From contig NZ_KB907309.1 of NCBI RefSeq assembly GCF_000381925.1, positions 558,001-622,000 of the forward strand: 64,000 nt of DNA. Reading direction: 5' to 3'. The notes under the pieces are model-generated. The model was not told the DNA's origin, made no database searches, and saw nothing but the letters and a program-made list of their open reading frames with translations. This DNA is from Nocardia sp. BMG111209 (GTDB lineage Bacteria > Actinomycetota > Actinomycetes > Mycobacteriales > Mycobacteriaceae). Numbering within the stretch: the first letter of the stretch is position 1; every line of letters begins with the position of its first letter. This document shows, in pieces, positions 46,251-56,108 of the stretch. Made by a program: the position numbers and the translations under genes.

Positions 46251-47948
46251 ATGAGTGATCGGGAATACGACGTGGTGGTGGTCGGCAGCGGCGCCGCCGG
46301 CATGACCGCTGCCCTCACCGCCGCCCATCACGGGTTGCGTGCGGTGATCATCGAGAAGGCCGCCCATTACGGCGGGTCCACCGCGCGCAGCGGCGGTGGG
46401 GTGTGGATCCCCGGTAACAAGGCCCTCGTGGCCGCGGGCCGCGGTGACGACGCCGATCGCGAGCAGGCCCGCACCTACCTGCACAGCATCATCGGCGACG
46501 TGGTGCCCAAGGAACGCATCGACACCTACATCGACCGCGGGGCGGAGGCGTTCGATTTCGTGCTCGCGCACACCCCGTTGAAGATGAAGTGGGTGCCCGG
46601 CTACTCCGACTACTATCCCGAGGCCCCCGGCGGCCGCGGCGAGGGCCGCTCGTGCGAGCCCGCGCCGTTCGATGCCAAGATCCTCGGCGAGGAACGGTTC
46701 CGGCTCGAACCGCCGTATGCCAAGGCGCCGATGAATGTCGTGGTGATGCAGGCGGATTACCGGCGGCTCAACCTGATCCGCCGCCACCCGATCGGCATCA
46801 TGCGCGCCGTGCGGGTCGGCGTGCGTACCTACTGGGCGAAGGCCACCGGCAAACATCTGCTGGGCATGGGCCAGGCGATCATCGCGGCCATGCGCAAGGG
46901 ACTCCTGGACGCGAATGTGCCACTGCTGCTGGAGACTCCGCTGACCGGGCTGATCGTCGAGGACGGCCGGGTGGTGGGGGTCGAGGTCCGTCAGGGCGAC
47001 GAGACCGTGCGCTTCCGCGCGAAGTACGGCGTGGTGCTCGGCAGCGGCGGATTCGAGCACAACGCGGAGATGCGCGCCAAGTATCAGCGTCAGCCGATCA
47101 CCACGGAGTGGACCACCGGCGCGGCGGCCAACACCGGCGACGGCATCCTGGCCGGGATGGCGATCGGCGGGGCGGTCACCTGTATGGAGGACGCCTGGTG
47201 GGGGCCCACGGTTTTCAAGGGTGGCCGGCCGTGGTTCGCACTGGCCGAACGGAATCTGCCGGGCGCGATCATGATCAACGCCGCGGGCAAGCGATTCGGC
47301 AACGAATCGGCGCCGTACGTCGAGGCCGTGCACACGATGTACGGCGGCGAGTACGGGCAGGGCGAGGGACCGGGCGAGAACATCCCGACCTGGCTGGTAT
47401 TCGACCAGCGCTACCGCAACCGGTACATCTTCGCGGGATTGCAACCGGGACAACGCTTCCCGTCGCGCTGGCTGGCCGACGACAATATCGTGAAGGCCGA
47501 CAGCCTCGCGGAACTCGCGCAGCGGATCGGCGTACCCGCCGAGCAGTTGGCCGAGACCGTGCGGCGGTTCAACGGATTCGCCGAGACCGGCACCGACGCC
47601 GACTTCGGCCGCGGCAACAGCCATTACGACCGCTACTACGGCGATCCGACGGTGAAGCCGAATCCGTGCCTGGCCGGGCTGGTGCAGGGGCCGTACTACG
47701 CGGCGAAGACGGTGCCCGGCGACCTCGGCACCAAGGGTGGCCTGGTCACCGATCCGGCCGGGCGGGTGCTGCGCGAGGACGAGACCGTCATCGAGGGCCT
47801 GTACGCCTCCGGCAACTGCTCGGCCCCGGTGATGGGCCACACCTACGCCGGTCCCGGCGCGACCATCGGCCCGGCGATCACCTTCGGATATCTGGCGGTG
47901 CGCGACATTCTCGAGCGGACGCGGCGGGCCGCCGCCACGGCCGAATAG
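46251..47948 (+). CDS. kstD: KstD, 3-ketosteroid delta-1-dehydrogenase
   Basis: A 565-residue FAD enzyme. The N-terminal dinucleotide fold VVVVGSGAAGMTAALTAAHHG (split in text: GSGAAG core), GGSTARSGGGVWIPGN (~40-58), and the C-terminal DLGTKGGLVTDPAGRVL with YASGNCSAP and GPGATIGPAITFGY are typical. It desaturates ring A at C1-C2 of 3-ketosteroids. Length agrees with Rv3537 (563). Followed by the hydratase gene, as in M. tuberculosis. Confidence 0.95.
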   Translation: MSDREYDVVVVGSGAAGMTAALTAAHHGLRAVIIEKAAHYGGSTARSGGGVWIPGNKALVAAGRGDDADREQARTYLHSIIGDVVPKERIDTYIDRGAEAFDFVLAHTPLKMKWVPGYSDYYPEAPGGRGEGRSCEPAPFDAKILGEERFRLEPPYAKAPMNVVVMQADYRRLNLIRRHPIGIMRAVRVGVRTYWAKATGKHLLGMGQAIIAAMRKGLLDANVPLLLETPLTGLIVEDGRVVGVEVRQGDETVRFRAKYGVVLGSGGFEHNAEMRAKYQRQPITTEWTTGAAANTGDGILAGMAIGGAVTCMEDAWWGPTVFKGGRPWFALAERNLPGAIMINAAGKRFGNESAPYVEAVHTMYGGEYGQGEGPGENIPTWLVFDQRYRNRYIFAGLQPGQRFPSRWLADDNIVKADSLAELAQRIGVPAEQLAETVRRFNGFAETGTDADFGRGNSHYDRYYGDPTVKPNPCLAGLVQGPYYAAKTVPGDLGTKGGLVTDPAGRVLREDETVIEGLYASGNCSAPVMGHTYAGPGATIGPAITFGYLAVRDILERTRRAAATAE

Positions 47949-47989
47949 CATCGACGAGCCGGAACTCGGACACAGGAGACGGGAAGCAG

Positions 47990-48853
47990 ATGCCGATTGA
48001 TCCGAAAGTCGCACTGGGAGCGGCACTTCCGACGCAGGAACTGGCGTGGGAGCCGTCCGACGTGCAGCTGTACCACCTGGGCCTCGGCGCCGGGGCACGC
48101 TGGACCGACCCGCGCGAACTGCGTTATCTGCACGACCGCGAGCCGCAGGTGCTGCCCACGTTCGCGACGGTGGCGGGCACGCTGCGCGATACCGAGCCGC
48201 CGCGGGTGAGCTATCCCGGCATCGAGATCGATCTCGCGAAGGTGGTGCACGGCAGCCAGGAGATCGTGACGCACCGGCCGATCCCGGCCTCGGGCAAGGC
48301 GACCGCGACCGGTCGCGTCGCCGAGATCTGGGACAAGGGTTCGGCCGCGGTGGTGGTGGAGGAGATCAGCGTTGTCGGTTCCGACGGGCAGCCGTTGTGG
48401 ACGGCCCGCTCCTCCATCTTCGCCAGGGGCGAGGGTGGTTTCGGTGGCGAGCGCGGACCGAGCAACAAGGCCGAACTGCCGGACCGCGCACCGGATTTCG
48501 AGGTGCTGTCACCGACGCTGCCGCAGCAGGCGCTGTTGTACCGGATGCTGGGCGACCGCAATCCGCTGCATTCGGATCCGGAATTCGCGCACGACGCCGG
48601 ATTCCCGGATCCGATCCTGCACGGGCGGTGCTCGTACGGCATGGTCTGCAAGGCCGCCACCGACGCGGTGCTGGACTCCGACGCCACCCGGGTGGCCGGT
48701 TTCCGGGCACGCTTCGCGGGTGTGGTCTATCCGGGTGAGACGATCCGCTCGCGGATCTGGCGCACCGGCAACGAGCTGGTCATCGCGGCCACCGTGGTGG
48801 AACGCGACGATGCCCCGGTACTCGCGGACGTGGTGCTGACCGTCACCGAGTGA
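47990..48853 (+). CDS. MaoC-type enoyl-CoA hydratase (Rv3538-like)
   Basis: A 287-residue double hot-dog hydratase. The catalytic hydratase-2 motif reads MLGDRNPLHSDPEFAHDAGF (~190), with Asp and His as acid-base pair, followed by PILHGRCSYG. Matches Rv3538 in size and place after kstD; that protein has been proposed as the hydratase (ChsH3) of the first side-chain beta-oxidation cycle. RBS: AGGAGACGGGAAG. Followed by a strong hairpin. Confidence 0.88.
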   Translation: MPIDPKVALGAALPTQELAWEPSDVQLYHLGLGAGARWTDPRELRYLHDREPQVLPTFATVAGTLRDTEPPRVSYPGIEIDLAKVVHGSQEIVTHRPIPASGKATATGRVAEIWDKGSAAVVVEEISVVGSDGQPLWTARSSIFARGEGGFGGERGPSNKAELPDRAPDFEVLSPTLPQQALLYRMLGDRNPLHSDPEFAHDAGFPDPILHGRCSYGMVCKAATDAVLDSDATRVAGFRARFAGVVYPGETIRSRIWRTGNELVIAATVVERDDAPVLADVVLTVTE

Positions 48854-48859
48854 GGCGTC

Positions 48860-48886
48860 GCCGGCCGGGCGCGACGCCCGGCCGGC
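48860..48886 (+). terminator. Terminator after the kstD-hydratase operon
   Basis: GCCGGCCGGGCG and CGCCCGGCCGGC form a perfect 12-bp stem with the 3-base loop CGA, seven bases after the stop codon. No T-run. It also lies just downstream of the small leftward gene and could serve both. Confidence 0.75.
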
Positions 48887-48895
48887 ATCCGGCGC

Positions 48896-48973
48896 CTACT
48901 TCGGGAAGCCGGTGGCGAACAGGCCCCCGATGGCGATGGCGCAGACGACGGCGATGATCGGAATGATCCACAT
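48896..48973 (-). CDS. 25-residue single-span membrane peptide
   Basis: A very short frame, ATG at 48973 to TAG, encoding a hydrophobic peptide that starts MWIIPIIAVVCAI and ends ATGFPK: one membrane helix with a short basic tail. AGG lies a few bases before the ATG. Upstream is an AT-rich patch of TACTAC/GTAGTA repeats that looks like a promoter or operator. A hairpin follows the stop. No homologue is recognised; coding is supported by composition, start context and isolation between operons. Confidence 0.5.
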   Translation of the reverse strand: MWIIPIIAVVCAIAIGGLFATGFPK

Positions 48974-49070
48974 GGACCTGATACTACGGATAGTAGTACT
49001 ACCAGGCCAGTAGATGTGGACAGCATCACCATTCATTACCGTCGGCTATCACCGGGTCGCGGTAGGACCG

Positions 49071-49523
49071 TCACGGCTCGTTCTCGGCGATCGCGGGATG
49101 GCCGGAGGGGGCGGCCAATCCCCGGACGATCCAGGCGTACAACAGGATCACCAGGATCGGCGCGGCCGGTGGCGCCCAGGCCAGGCGCACCGGGACCGCC
49201 GCGGCCCCCACCGCGGCGGCGGCGAACAGCAAGGCCCCGGCGACCGAGGGCAGGCTGGTCGGGACGACCCCGGCCGGGGCGCGCACGGTCGCGGTCCCGA
49301 GCAGATACGCGGTCACCACCAGGCCGGTCGCCGCGCAGCCCAGGGTGCCGGTGCCCATCCAGAGCAGGGCACCCAGCGCGACCAGCGCCGCACCCACCGC
49401 GGCGAGCCGCCACCACCAGCTCAGCAGCACCAGGACCAGCGCCGCCGCACCCGCCCAGGGCAGCACGATCGTCGTCGCGACCGTGAGCAGCAGGCCGGAC
49501 AGCGCCGCGAGGAATCTGGTCAT
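49071..49523 (-). CDS. Small integral membrane protein of the MoxR operon
   Basis: A 150-residue protein with about five hydrophobic segments and almost no soluble domain, ending in a short acidic tail. Last gene of the DUF4129-MoxR-DUF58 operon; start overlaps the DUF58 stop (ATGA). Function unknown; operons of this type typically end in membrane proteins thought to be part of an envelope-associated complex assembled by MoxR. Confidence 0.7.
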   Translation of the reverse strand: MTRFLAALSGLLLTVATTIVLPWAGAAALVLVLLSWWWRLAAVGAALVALGALLWMGTGTLGCAATGLVVTAYLLGTATVRAPAGVVPTSLPSVAGALLFAAAAVGAAAVPVRLAWAPPAAPILVILLYAWIVRGLAAPSGHPAIAENEP

Positions 49524-50790
49524 CGCCGCACCCGCATCCGCCGGCGGCGCTGGGGTAGCAGCCGCATCACCTGATCCAGGCGCGCGTCCTCGGGCCACGC
49601 CACGATGTCGACGCCGAGCGTGCTCATGTCCCGGTACATCGCCGAGCGCTCCAGCTGCCACATCCGGGCCAGCGTCGCGTCCAGTTCCTCGCGAAAGGGC
49701 GTGCCGCGCAACACGTCCACCACGACGACGGTGTGCCCGCGTTTGCGCAGATCGATCAGGGCCAGGGCGAACTGGGTGTCGAGCAGGGTCGAGAAGGCCA
49801 CCACCACCGCGCCGAGCGGCACCGCCGGATGCGGGGCCAGCGTGCCGGTGGTGCGGATGTGCTCCTCGCCGACATCCAGCACGGTGTCGACGATCCGGTA
49901 GAACTGCCGGCGGCCGATGTCGGCGCGCAACCAGCGCGGCGCCTGCCCGAGGCAGACCACCGCGGTACGGTCGCCCGCCTGCAACGCCGACTGCGCCACC
50001 TGGGCCGCGCCGCGCACCGACAGTTCCAGCGACTCCGCGGCCGGTCCCGGGGCCTGCATCGAGTTGTCCACCAGCACAACGACATCCGCGGCCCGGTCGG
50101 TGAGCCGCTCGGTGACGTACAGGCGGCCGCGGCGCGCGCTCACCGGCCAGTTCACCGTGCGCAGCTGATCGCCGGCGACGTAGCGGCGGATATCGGCGTA
50201 CTCCACGCCGGGGCCGTGCCGGCGGGTCGGGTGGGTACCGATGCGCTCGGGAAGTTCGATGCGCGGCAACCGCATTCGCTGCGGATCGGCGATCGGGTAG
50301 ACGAACACGTCGCCGGCCGGCAGCGTCACGGACGCCGTCGCCAGTCCGGCCGGGCCGAGTGCGTCGATCCGGACCGGCACCGGGAAGCGGCCCCAGCGCG
50401 TCGCCGACACCACCAGCCGCAGCCCGGCCGGGGCCGCACCGGAGTCGAGCGCCTCCTCGACGCGGATCTCCGCGCCCGGCACCGGTTCCGGCCGCATCCG
50501 CAGCAACGCGTGCCCGCCCTCCACCGAGGCGGAGATGCTCAGCACGACTTCCTCGGTCTCGAAGCAGCGCTGCACCCCACCCCCGTCGAGCTGAATCCTG
50601 GTGCGCGACAACTGCAACGGCGCCGACGCCAGCACTCCGAGCAGCGGGGCGGCGAACACCACCGGCTGCCAGCGGCCCAGCACCACCGCGGCCACCAGCG
50701 CCGTGCCCGCCACCCCGGCCAGCAGGTACACCAGCGGGGCCGGGCGCCAATGCAATTCGGTGTCGACCTGGTTGGTGGTGTCCCGATGCC

Positions 50791-50794
<4 letters not shown>
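49520..50794 (-). CDS. DUF58 protein (MoxR-associated)
   Basis: A 424-residue DUF58 protein. Two N-terminal membrane helices (~18-60), then a soluble domain with the signature PGVEYADIRRYVAGDQLRTVNW (~200-220) and a von Willebrand A-like region with VVLVDNSM (~250) resembling a MIDAS Asp-x-Ser. It usually works with the MoxR AAA+ ATPase. Overlaps genes on both sides by ATGA. Confidence 0.88.
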
Positions 50795-51753
<959 letters not shown>

Positions 51754-51783
51754 GGTCGCACCCGCCTGTTCCTCACCGTTGCC

Positions 51784-52311
51784 TCACATCTCCTGCAGCC
51801 GGCGCAGGATCTCGTCCAGGGCCGCGCGTCCCGGCGCCCGCTCGTGCTGCTCGCGCGGCGCCGCGTTCTCCGGGTCGACCCAGGGCCACAGCTCGGGTCC
51901 GAACTGCACCTGTCCCGCGGCGGCCGTGGCGCGCCGATCCTTGGCGACCCGGTGCCCGGTGGACAGTTCGAATTCCTTGGCCAGCAACGGGCGCAGGTGC
52001 CGATCCCAATCAGCGCGGGAACCGTCGGCCCGATCGGCCAGCATCTGCGCGCGGGACCGCCAGCGCCGCAACATCTCCGCCGGGCCGTTGTCGATCTCGT
52101 AGTCCTCCGGCCCGGTGTCCGGCGCCGGACGGGCCCGCTCCACCAGCGATCGGACCAGCAGCGCGAGCGTGAGAGTCAGTGGGACGGCGGCCAGTAGCGG
52201 CGCGAGCCCTCGATGACCGCGCAGCGCAACCACTTCCACGACGGCGATCAGCACCGCCGCACCCGTGGCCACCACGGCGTACGGCACCCGCACCGGATCC
52301 GCGCTGCTCAT
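51784..52311 (-). CDS. Membrane-anchored protein of the MoxR operon
   Basis: A 175-residue protein with two N-terminal hydrophobic segments (~8-30 and ~35-55) and a charged soluble C-terminal domain ending RAALDEILRRLQEM. I do not recognise a named family. RBS GGGAG before the ATG at 52311. It lies between the DUF4129 and MoxR genes with gaps of 46 and 30 bases, a position often held by an uncharacterised membrane protein in such operons. Confidence 0.65.
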   Translation of the reverse strand: MSSADPVRVPYAVVATGAAVLIAVVEVVALRGHRGLAPLLAAVPLTLTLALLVRSLVERARPAPDTGPEDYEIDNGPAEMLRRWRSRAQMLADRADGSRADWDRHLRPLLAKEFELSTGHRVAKDRRATAAAGQVQFGPELWPWVDPENAAPREQHERAPGRAALDEILRRLQEM

Positions 52312-52357
52312 ATCGCTCCCTCCCGCACGCGGCGGACATCGGATCCGGTCGGCGCGC

Positions 52358-53293
52358 TCATACCGGATCCGCCCGCAGATCGCGCAGCACGATGCGCAGC
52401 AGTTGTTCCGCGCGCAGCCGTTGCCATTCCAGCATCGCGTGCGGGCTGAACCGGGCCTCCTCGAACAGGGTCACCAGCTCGCGCGCGGAGGCGTCGTGCA
52501 GCGCGCCGCGGTCGAAGGCGCGGGCCAGCACCTCGGAGGGGGTGTCGGAGATCAGCGGGGCGACGCCGCGAGCCTGGGCCAGGCCGCGTTCCATCGCGCC
52601 GTAGCAGGCGATGATCGCGGTGCGCGCGTCCTGATCGCCCGAGGCGAGGATGGCCGCCAAGCCCAGCTCGGCGACCTGGACGAGGGACACCTCGAGTTCG
52701 GCGGGGTCCGGGGGCGCCGCGCCGGCCTGCGCCTCGACCCGCTGCCGGGTGCCGGACGCGACGGCGACGAGACCGATGAGCGCCGTTCCGACCAGCACGG
52801 CCGCCGTCACCACGATCCAGATCAGGGCCCGGCCGTCGGCGCGCGGAGTGCCGGAGAACGGCAGCGGCGGCGCCGGGGGCGCCGAGGTGTCCGGTGCGGC
52901 GGCCGTCGAAGGCGTTGCGGGACGGGCCGTGTCGCCGCCGTGACCGTGCAGCACGGCGGCGGCCCAGGCCGCGGCGGCCGCCATCGCGACGAACGCGGCC
53001 AGCACCAGCAGGGCCGTCCCCGCGCGCCGCCACCGGATCGGCCGGTCGTCGCGGCGCTGCTGCACCGGCATGGCCAGGGGCAGCCGGTGCTCGCTGGTCA
53101 GCACACCGGCCAGCAGGATCACGACGGACACCAGCGACAGCACCGGCATCAACGCGAGGCCGATCAGCGACGGCGGCGAACCCACCCGCGGCCCGCCGGT
53201 TCCGGGCACGAACCCGCGCAGCGCGACCACGACGAGCGCGACCAGCGTCAGCAGCCCGGCCGCGCGCGACGCCACGAGGCGTGCTCCGCCCAC
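52358..53293 (-). CDS. DUF4129 domain membrane protein
   Basis: A 311-residue protein. Four hydrophobic segments lie in the first ~215 residues, separated by a Pro/Ala/Thr-rich loop that is probably extracellular. The C-terminal DUF4129 domain (~235-300) contains ACYGAMERGLA and TPSEVLARAF followed by LVTLFEEARFSPHAM. The start is a GTG at 53293 with GGGAG five bases upstream; longer frames are possible. First gene of the five-gene MoxR operon. Confidence 0.75.
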   Translation of the reverse strand: MGGARLVASRAAGLLTLVALVVVALRGFVPGTGGPRVGSPPSLIGLALMPVLSLVSVVILLAGVLTSEHRLPLAMPVQQRRDDRPIRWRRAGTALLVLAAFVAMAAAAAWAAAVLHGHGGDTARPATPSTAAAPDTSAPPAPPLPFSGTPRADGRALIWIVVTAAVLVGTALIGLVAVASGTRQRVEAQAGAAPPDPAELEVSLVQVAELGLAAILASGDQDARTAIIACYGAMERGLAQARGVAPLISDTPSEVLARAFDRGALHDASARELVTLFEEARFSPHAMLEWQRLRAEQLLRIVLRDLRADPV

Positions 53294-54282
53294 GAAATCT
53301 CCCGGAATAGCGATACAGCGGTAAACAGGCACATAGTGACATGCCGGAACCATCGGCAACCGGAAAATCGAGACACGTTCCACGGGATTGTCGTTCTAAT
53401 TCCCTTCGCACCAGACGACCCACACTCCGCACTGTGACGCTCCACAAAATTCCGGTTCGCCACGCTGTCCACCCGGCCCGGGACCGGCGCGTTCGCCCCC
53501 GATCCGGCACCCGGCGCGGTCCGGCTCCCCCCGAAATTGAAAACGCACCGTCCGCATTTCCGTCCGTGCCGCCGAATTGATCCCGCCGCGTCATTCGACC
53601 GTCCGCGTGTTTCACAGAGATCCTGATTTCCACGGCCGCCGGGCGGGTCGCCGGGATATCGGGCCCGCCGCGCGGCCGGATCCACCCGGAATCGATGACG
53701 GCGAGGGATAGCGCGCTCTTCCGCACCCGCGACGGCCGATGCCCGGTAACCCGGAAACGACGGTGTCACAACGTATTCGGATGCCGCCTCATGCTCGGGT
53801 TCCCCGACCGGCCGGGTCGGCGGCGGATCGCGACGGCGACCCGCCGGCCCGGATCGCACGGCCGAGGGCCCGGGTCGCACGGCCGGCCGGCGAACCGATG
53901 CTCGGCGGCACCGACCGGGACCCGCACTCGGCAGCACCGGCCGTCGGGTCGAATTCGGCCCCGGCGAATTCGACGCGAACCTCGCCACGCCGGTCGCGGG
54001 AGCCGATCGAACGGGTGTGACGGGGCACTCGCGGCGGGCGGCTCGCGGCCCCGGAATGCCTCGCGCAGGGCGTTCGCCGGATTGCGAACGCCGGGCGAAA
54101 GCTCTTGCCGGACGGACGGTTTGCGGCCGGGCCGCCGGGGTAGCCGGACCGGGCGGGTGGGCGTCTACACCCGCCCCCGGCTCCCGCGCGAAGGCGGGCG
54201 TGGCGAACGGTACCGTATCGAACAGCTCACAACCGCGGTGGGTACTCAACTGCGGCACAGGTGAATCCGGCATACTGGCGGC
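53294..54282. other. Nearly 1 kb without a supported gene
   Basis: GC-rich sequence upstream of the MoxR operon. Open frames on both strands are arginine-rich and lack family resemblance, so none is called. The left part (53294-53450) is less GC-rich and should hold the operon promoter. CGCACGGCCG occurs twice near 53850-53885. A structured RNA or a decayed gene cannot be excluded. Confidence 0.45.
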
Positions 54283-54492
54283 ATGACTGTCACCATCAAG
54301 GTTCCCGAGACCACCCGTGACAGGCTGCACCGGCTGGCTGCAGCCCATGGGCTGACCCTCTCTCAGCAGATCGAGCTGCTGCTGACCGGGCCTGCCGCGC
54401 AAGGGAAACCGGCCGTCGCGGGCCTGTCCGCCACCCGGCCGCTGAGCGCCGAGGACATCGACGCCGAGCTGGCCCGCCGACTCGGCCGGTAG
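54283..54492 (+). CDS. Ribbon-helix-helix antitoxin-like protein (orphan)
   Basis: A 69-residue protein. TVTIKVPETTRDRLHRLAAA is the beta-strand and first helix of a ribbon-helix-helix DNA-binding domain, followed by GLTLSQQIELLL; the C-terminal part (SAEDIDAELARRLGR) looks like a toxin-binding tail of VapB-type antitoxins. No toxin gene is adjacent: the next gene is the convergent ltp2. CATACT 8 bases before the ATG suggests a leaderless mRNA. Confidence 0.7.
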   Translation: MTVTIKVPETTRDRLHRLAAAHGLTLSQQIELLLTGPAAQGKPAVAGLSATRPLSAEDIDAELARRLGR

Positions 54493-54522
54493 CGCACGAG
54501 GGTTCGGGCCGGTCGCCGCGGG

Positions 54523-55695
54523 TTATCCCGCGGACAACACCAGCCCGGACGTCGGCACGCCCGTGCCCGCCGTGACGACGATGTTGCGCAGGCCCTCGAC
54601 CTGATTGACGGAGTCGCCGCGGATCTGGCGCACCCCCTCGGCGATACCGTTCATGCCGTGGATGTACGCCTCGCCGAGCTGGCCGCCGTGCGTGTTCAGC
54701 GGTAGCCGGCCGCCGAGTTCGATGGCCCCGTCGGCGATGAAATCCTTGGCGTCGCCGCGGCCGCAGAATCCCAATTCCTCCAGCTGCATCAGCACGAACG
54801 GCGTGAAGTGGTCGTAGAGGATCGCGGCCTGCATATCCTCCGGCCGTAGCCCGCTCTGTGCCCACAACTGGTCGCCGACCACGTTCATCTCCGGCAGGCC
54901 GGTCATGGCGTCGCGGTAATAACTCGTCATCACGTACTGATCGGCGCCGGAACCCTGTGCGGCCGCGGCGATCACGGCCGGGCGGCGCGGCAGATCGCGA
55001 GCCCGCTCCGCGCTGGTGATCACGAGCGCGACCCCGCCGTCGGTCTCCTGGCAGCAGTCCAGCAGGTGCAGCGGTTCGGCGATCCAGCGGGAATTCTGGT
55101 GCTGCTCCAGCGTGATCGGCTTGCCGTAGAAGTGCGCGGCCGGATTCACCGCCGCGTGTTTGCGATCGGCGACCGCGACCCGGCCGAAATCCGCACTGGT
55201 GGCGCCGTACACGTGCATATAGCGCCGGGCGACCATCGCCACCTGGGCGGCCGGGGTGCCGAGGCCCTGGGGATAGGCCCAGGCGGCATCCACCCCCGAG
55301 GAGGTCGGCGCGGTGGCCAGATGGGTGGCGAACTGGCCGAACCGGTGCCCGGATCGCTCGTTGAAGGCGCGGTACGCGACCACCACGTCGGCGACCCCGG
55401 TCGCCACCGCCATCGCCGCCTGCTGCACGGTCGCGCAGGCCGCGCCGCCGCCGTAGGGGATGTTGCTGAAGAAGGTGAGCTGCGGGATGCCGATCGCGCG
55501 GGCGACGGCCACCTGCAGATTGTTGTCCATGGTGAAGGTGGTGAGGCCGTCCACGTCGGCGGGGGTCAGCCCGGCGTCGGCGAGGGCGGCGGTGACCGCC
55601 TCGGCGGCCAGCCGCAGTTCGCTGCGGCCGGAATCCTTCGAGAAATCGGTGGCGCCGATGCCGACGACGGCGGCCTGCCCGCTCAACCCGCTCAT
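54523..55695 (-). CDS. ltp2: Ltp2, steroid side-chain retro-aldolase
   Basis: A 390-residue thiolase-fold (SCP-x-like) protein. GIGATDFSKDSGRSELRLA at the N-terminus and THGGQLGEAYIHGMNGIAEGVRQIRG near the C-terminus are typical of Ltp2. It lacks the usual thiolase condensation function and instead splits the hydrated C22 CoA ester into androstenedione and propionyl-CoA, in complex with ChsH2. Start overlaps the chsH1 stop (ATGA). Last gene of the side-chain operon. Confidence 0.93.
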   Translation of the reverse strand: MSGLSGQAAVVGIGATDFSKDSGRSELRLAAEAVTAALADAGLTPADVDGLTTFTMDNNLQVAVARAIGIPQLTFFSNIPYGGGAACATVQQAAMAVATGVADVVVAYRAFNERSGHRFGQFATHLATAPTSSGVDAAWAYPQGLGTPAAQVAMVARRYMHVYGATSADFGRVAVADRKHAAVNPAAHFYGKPITLEQHQNSRWIAEPLHLLDCCQETDGGVALVITSAERARDLPRRPAVIAAAAQGSGADQYVMTSYYRDAMTGLPEMNVVGDQLWAQSGLRPEDMQAAILYDHFTPFVLMQLEELGFCGRGDAKDFIADGAIELGGRLPLNTHGGQLGEAYIHGMNGIAEGVRQIRGDSVNQVEGLRNIVVTAGTGVPTSGLVLSAG

Positions 55696-56108
55696 ATCTC
55701 CTCCGGCAACGCGATCACGGCCTGCGCCTGGATGTGGTCACCGAGGCTGTCGCGGCCGACGACCTCGAGGTGGATCAGCTCACCCTCGACGGCGGTGACC
55801 GTGCCGGTCAGGGTGAGCGTGTCGCCGGCGTACAGCGGCACGCCGAGGCGCAGCGCGAGCGATCGGACGATGGCCCGGGGACCGGCCCAGTCGGTGACGT
55901 ACCGCTGCACCAGCCCGGTGTCGGCGAGGATGTTCACGAAGATGTCCTTCGACCCGCGCGCCACGGCCTTGTCCCGGTCGTGGTGCACGTCCTGGAAGTC
56001 CCGGGTCGCCAGCGCCGTGCTGATCACGAAGGTGGCGTCGACGGGGATGACGAGTTCGGGCAGGACGGTGCCGACCGGCACCGTACCCGGCCGCAGCGAG
56101 GCGGTCAT
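55692..56108 (-). CDS. chsH1: ChsH1, MaoC-like hydratase subunit
   Basis: A 138-residue single hot-dog protein. TRDFQDVHHDRDKAVARGSKDIFVN (~40-65) holds the hydratase Asp/His. ChsH1 pairs with the N-terminal MaoC-like domain of ChsH2 to hydrate 3-oxo-4,17-pregnadiene-20-carboxyl-CoA. ATGA overlaps on both sides reflect the complex. Confidence 0.93.
   Translation of the reverse strand: MTASLRPGTVPVGTVLPELVIPVDATFVISTALATRDFQDVHHDRDKAVARGSKDIFVNILADTGLVQRYVTDWAGPRAIVRSLALRLGVPLYAGDTLTLTGTVTAVEGELIHLEVVGRDSLGDHIQAQAVIALPEEI

Noticed and set aside
48975..49010. TACTAC/GTAGTA cluster as an insertion-sequence end
   Set aside because: No matching inverted repeat or transposase nearby; more likely a promoter or operator.
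53695..54264. Possible arginine-rich gene in the 1 kb gap
   Set aside because: Composition is that of random GC-rich sequence, with no RBS and no domain.
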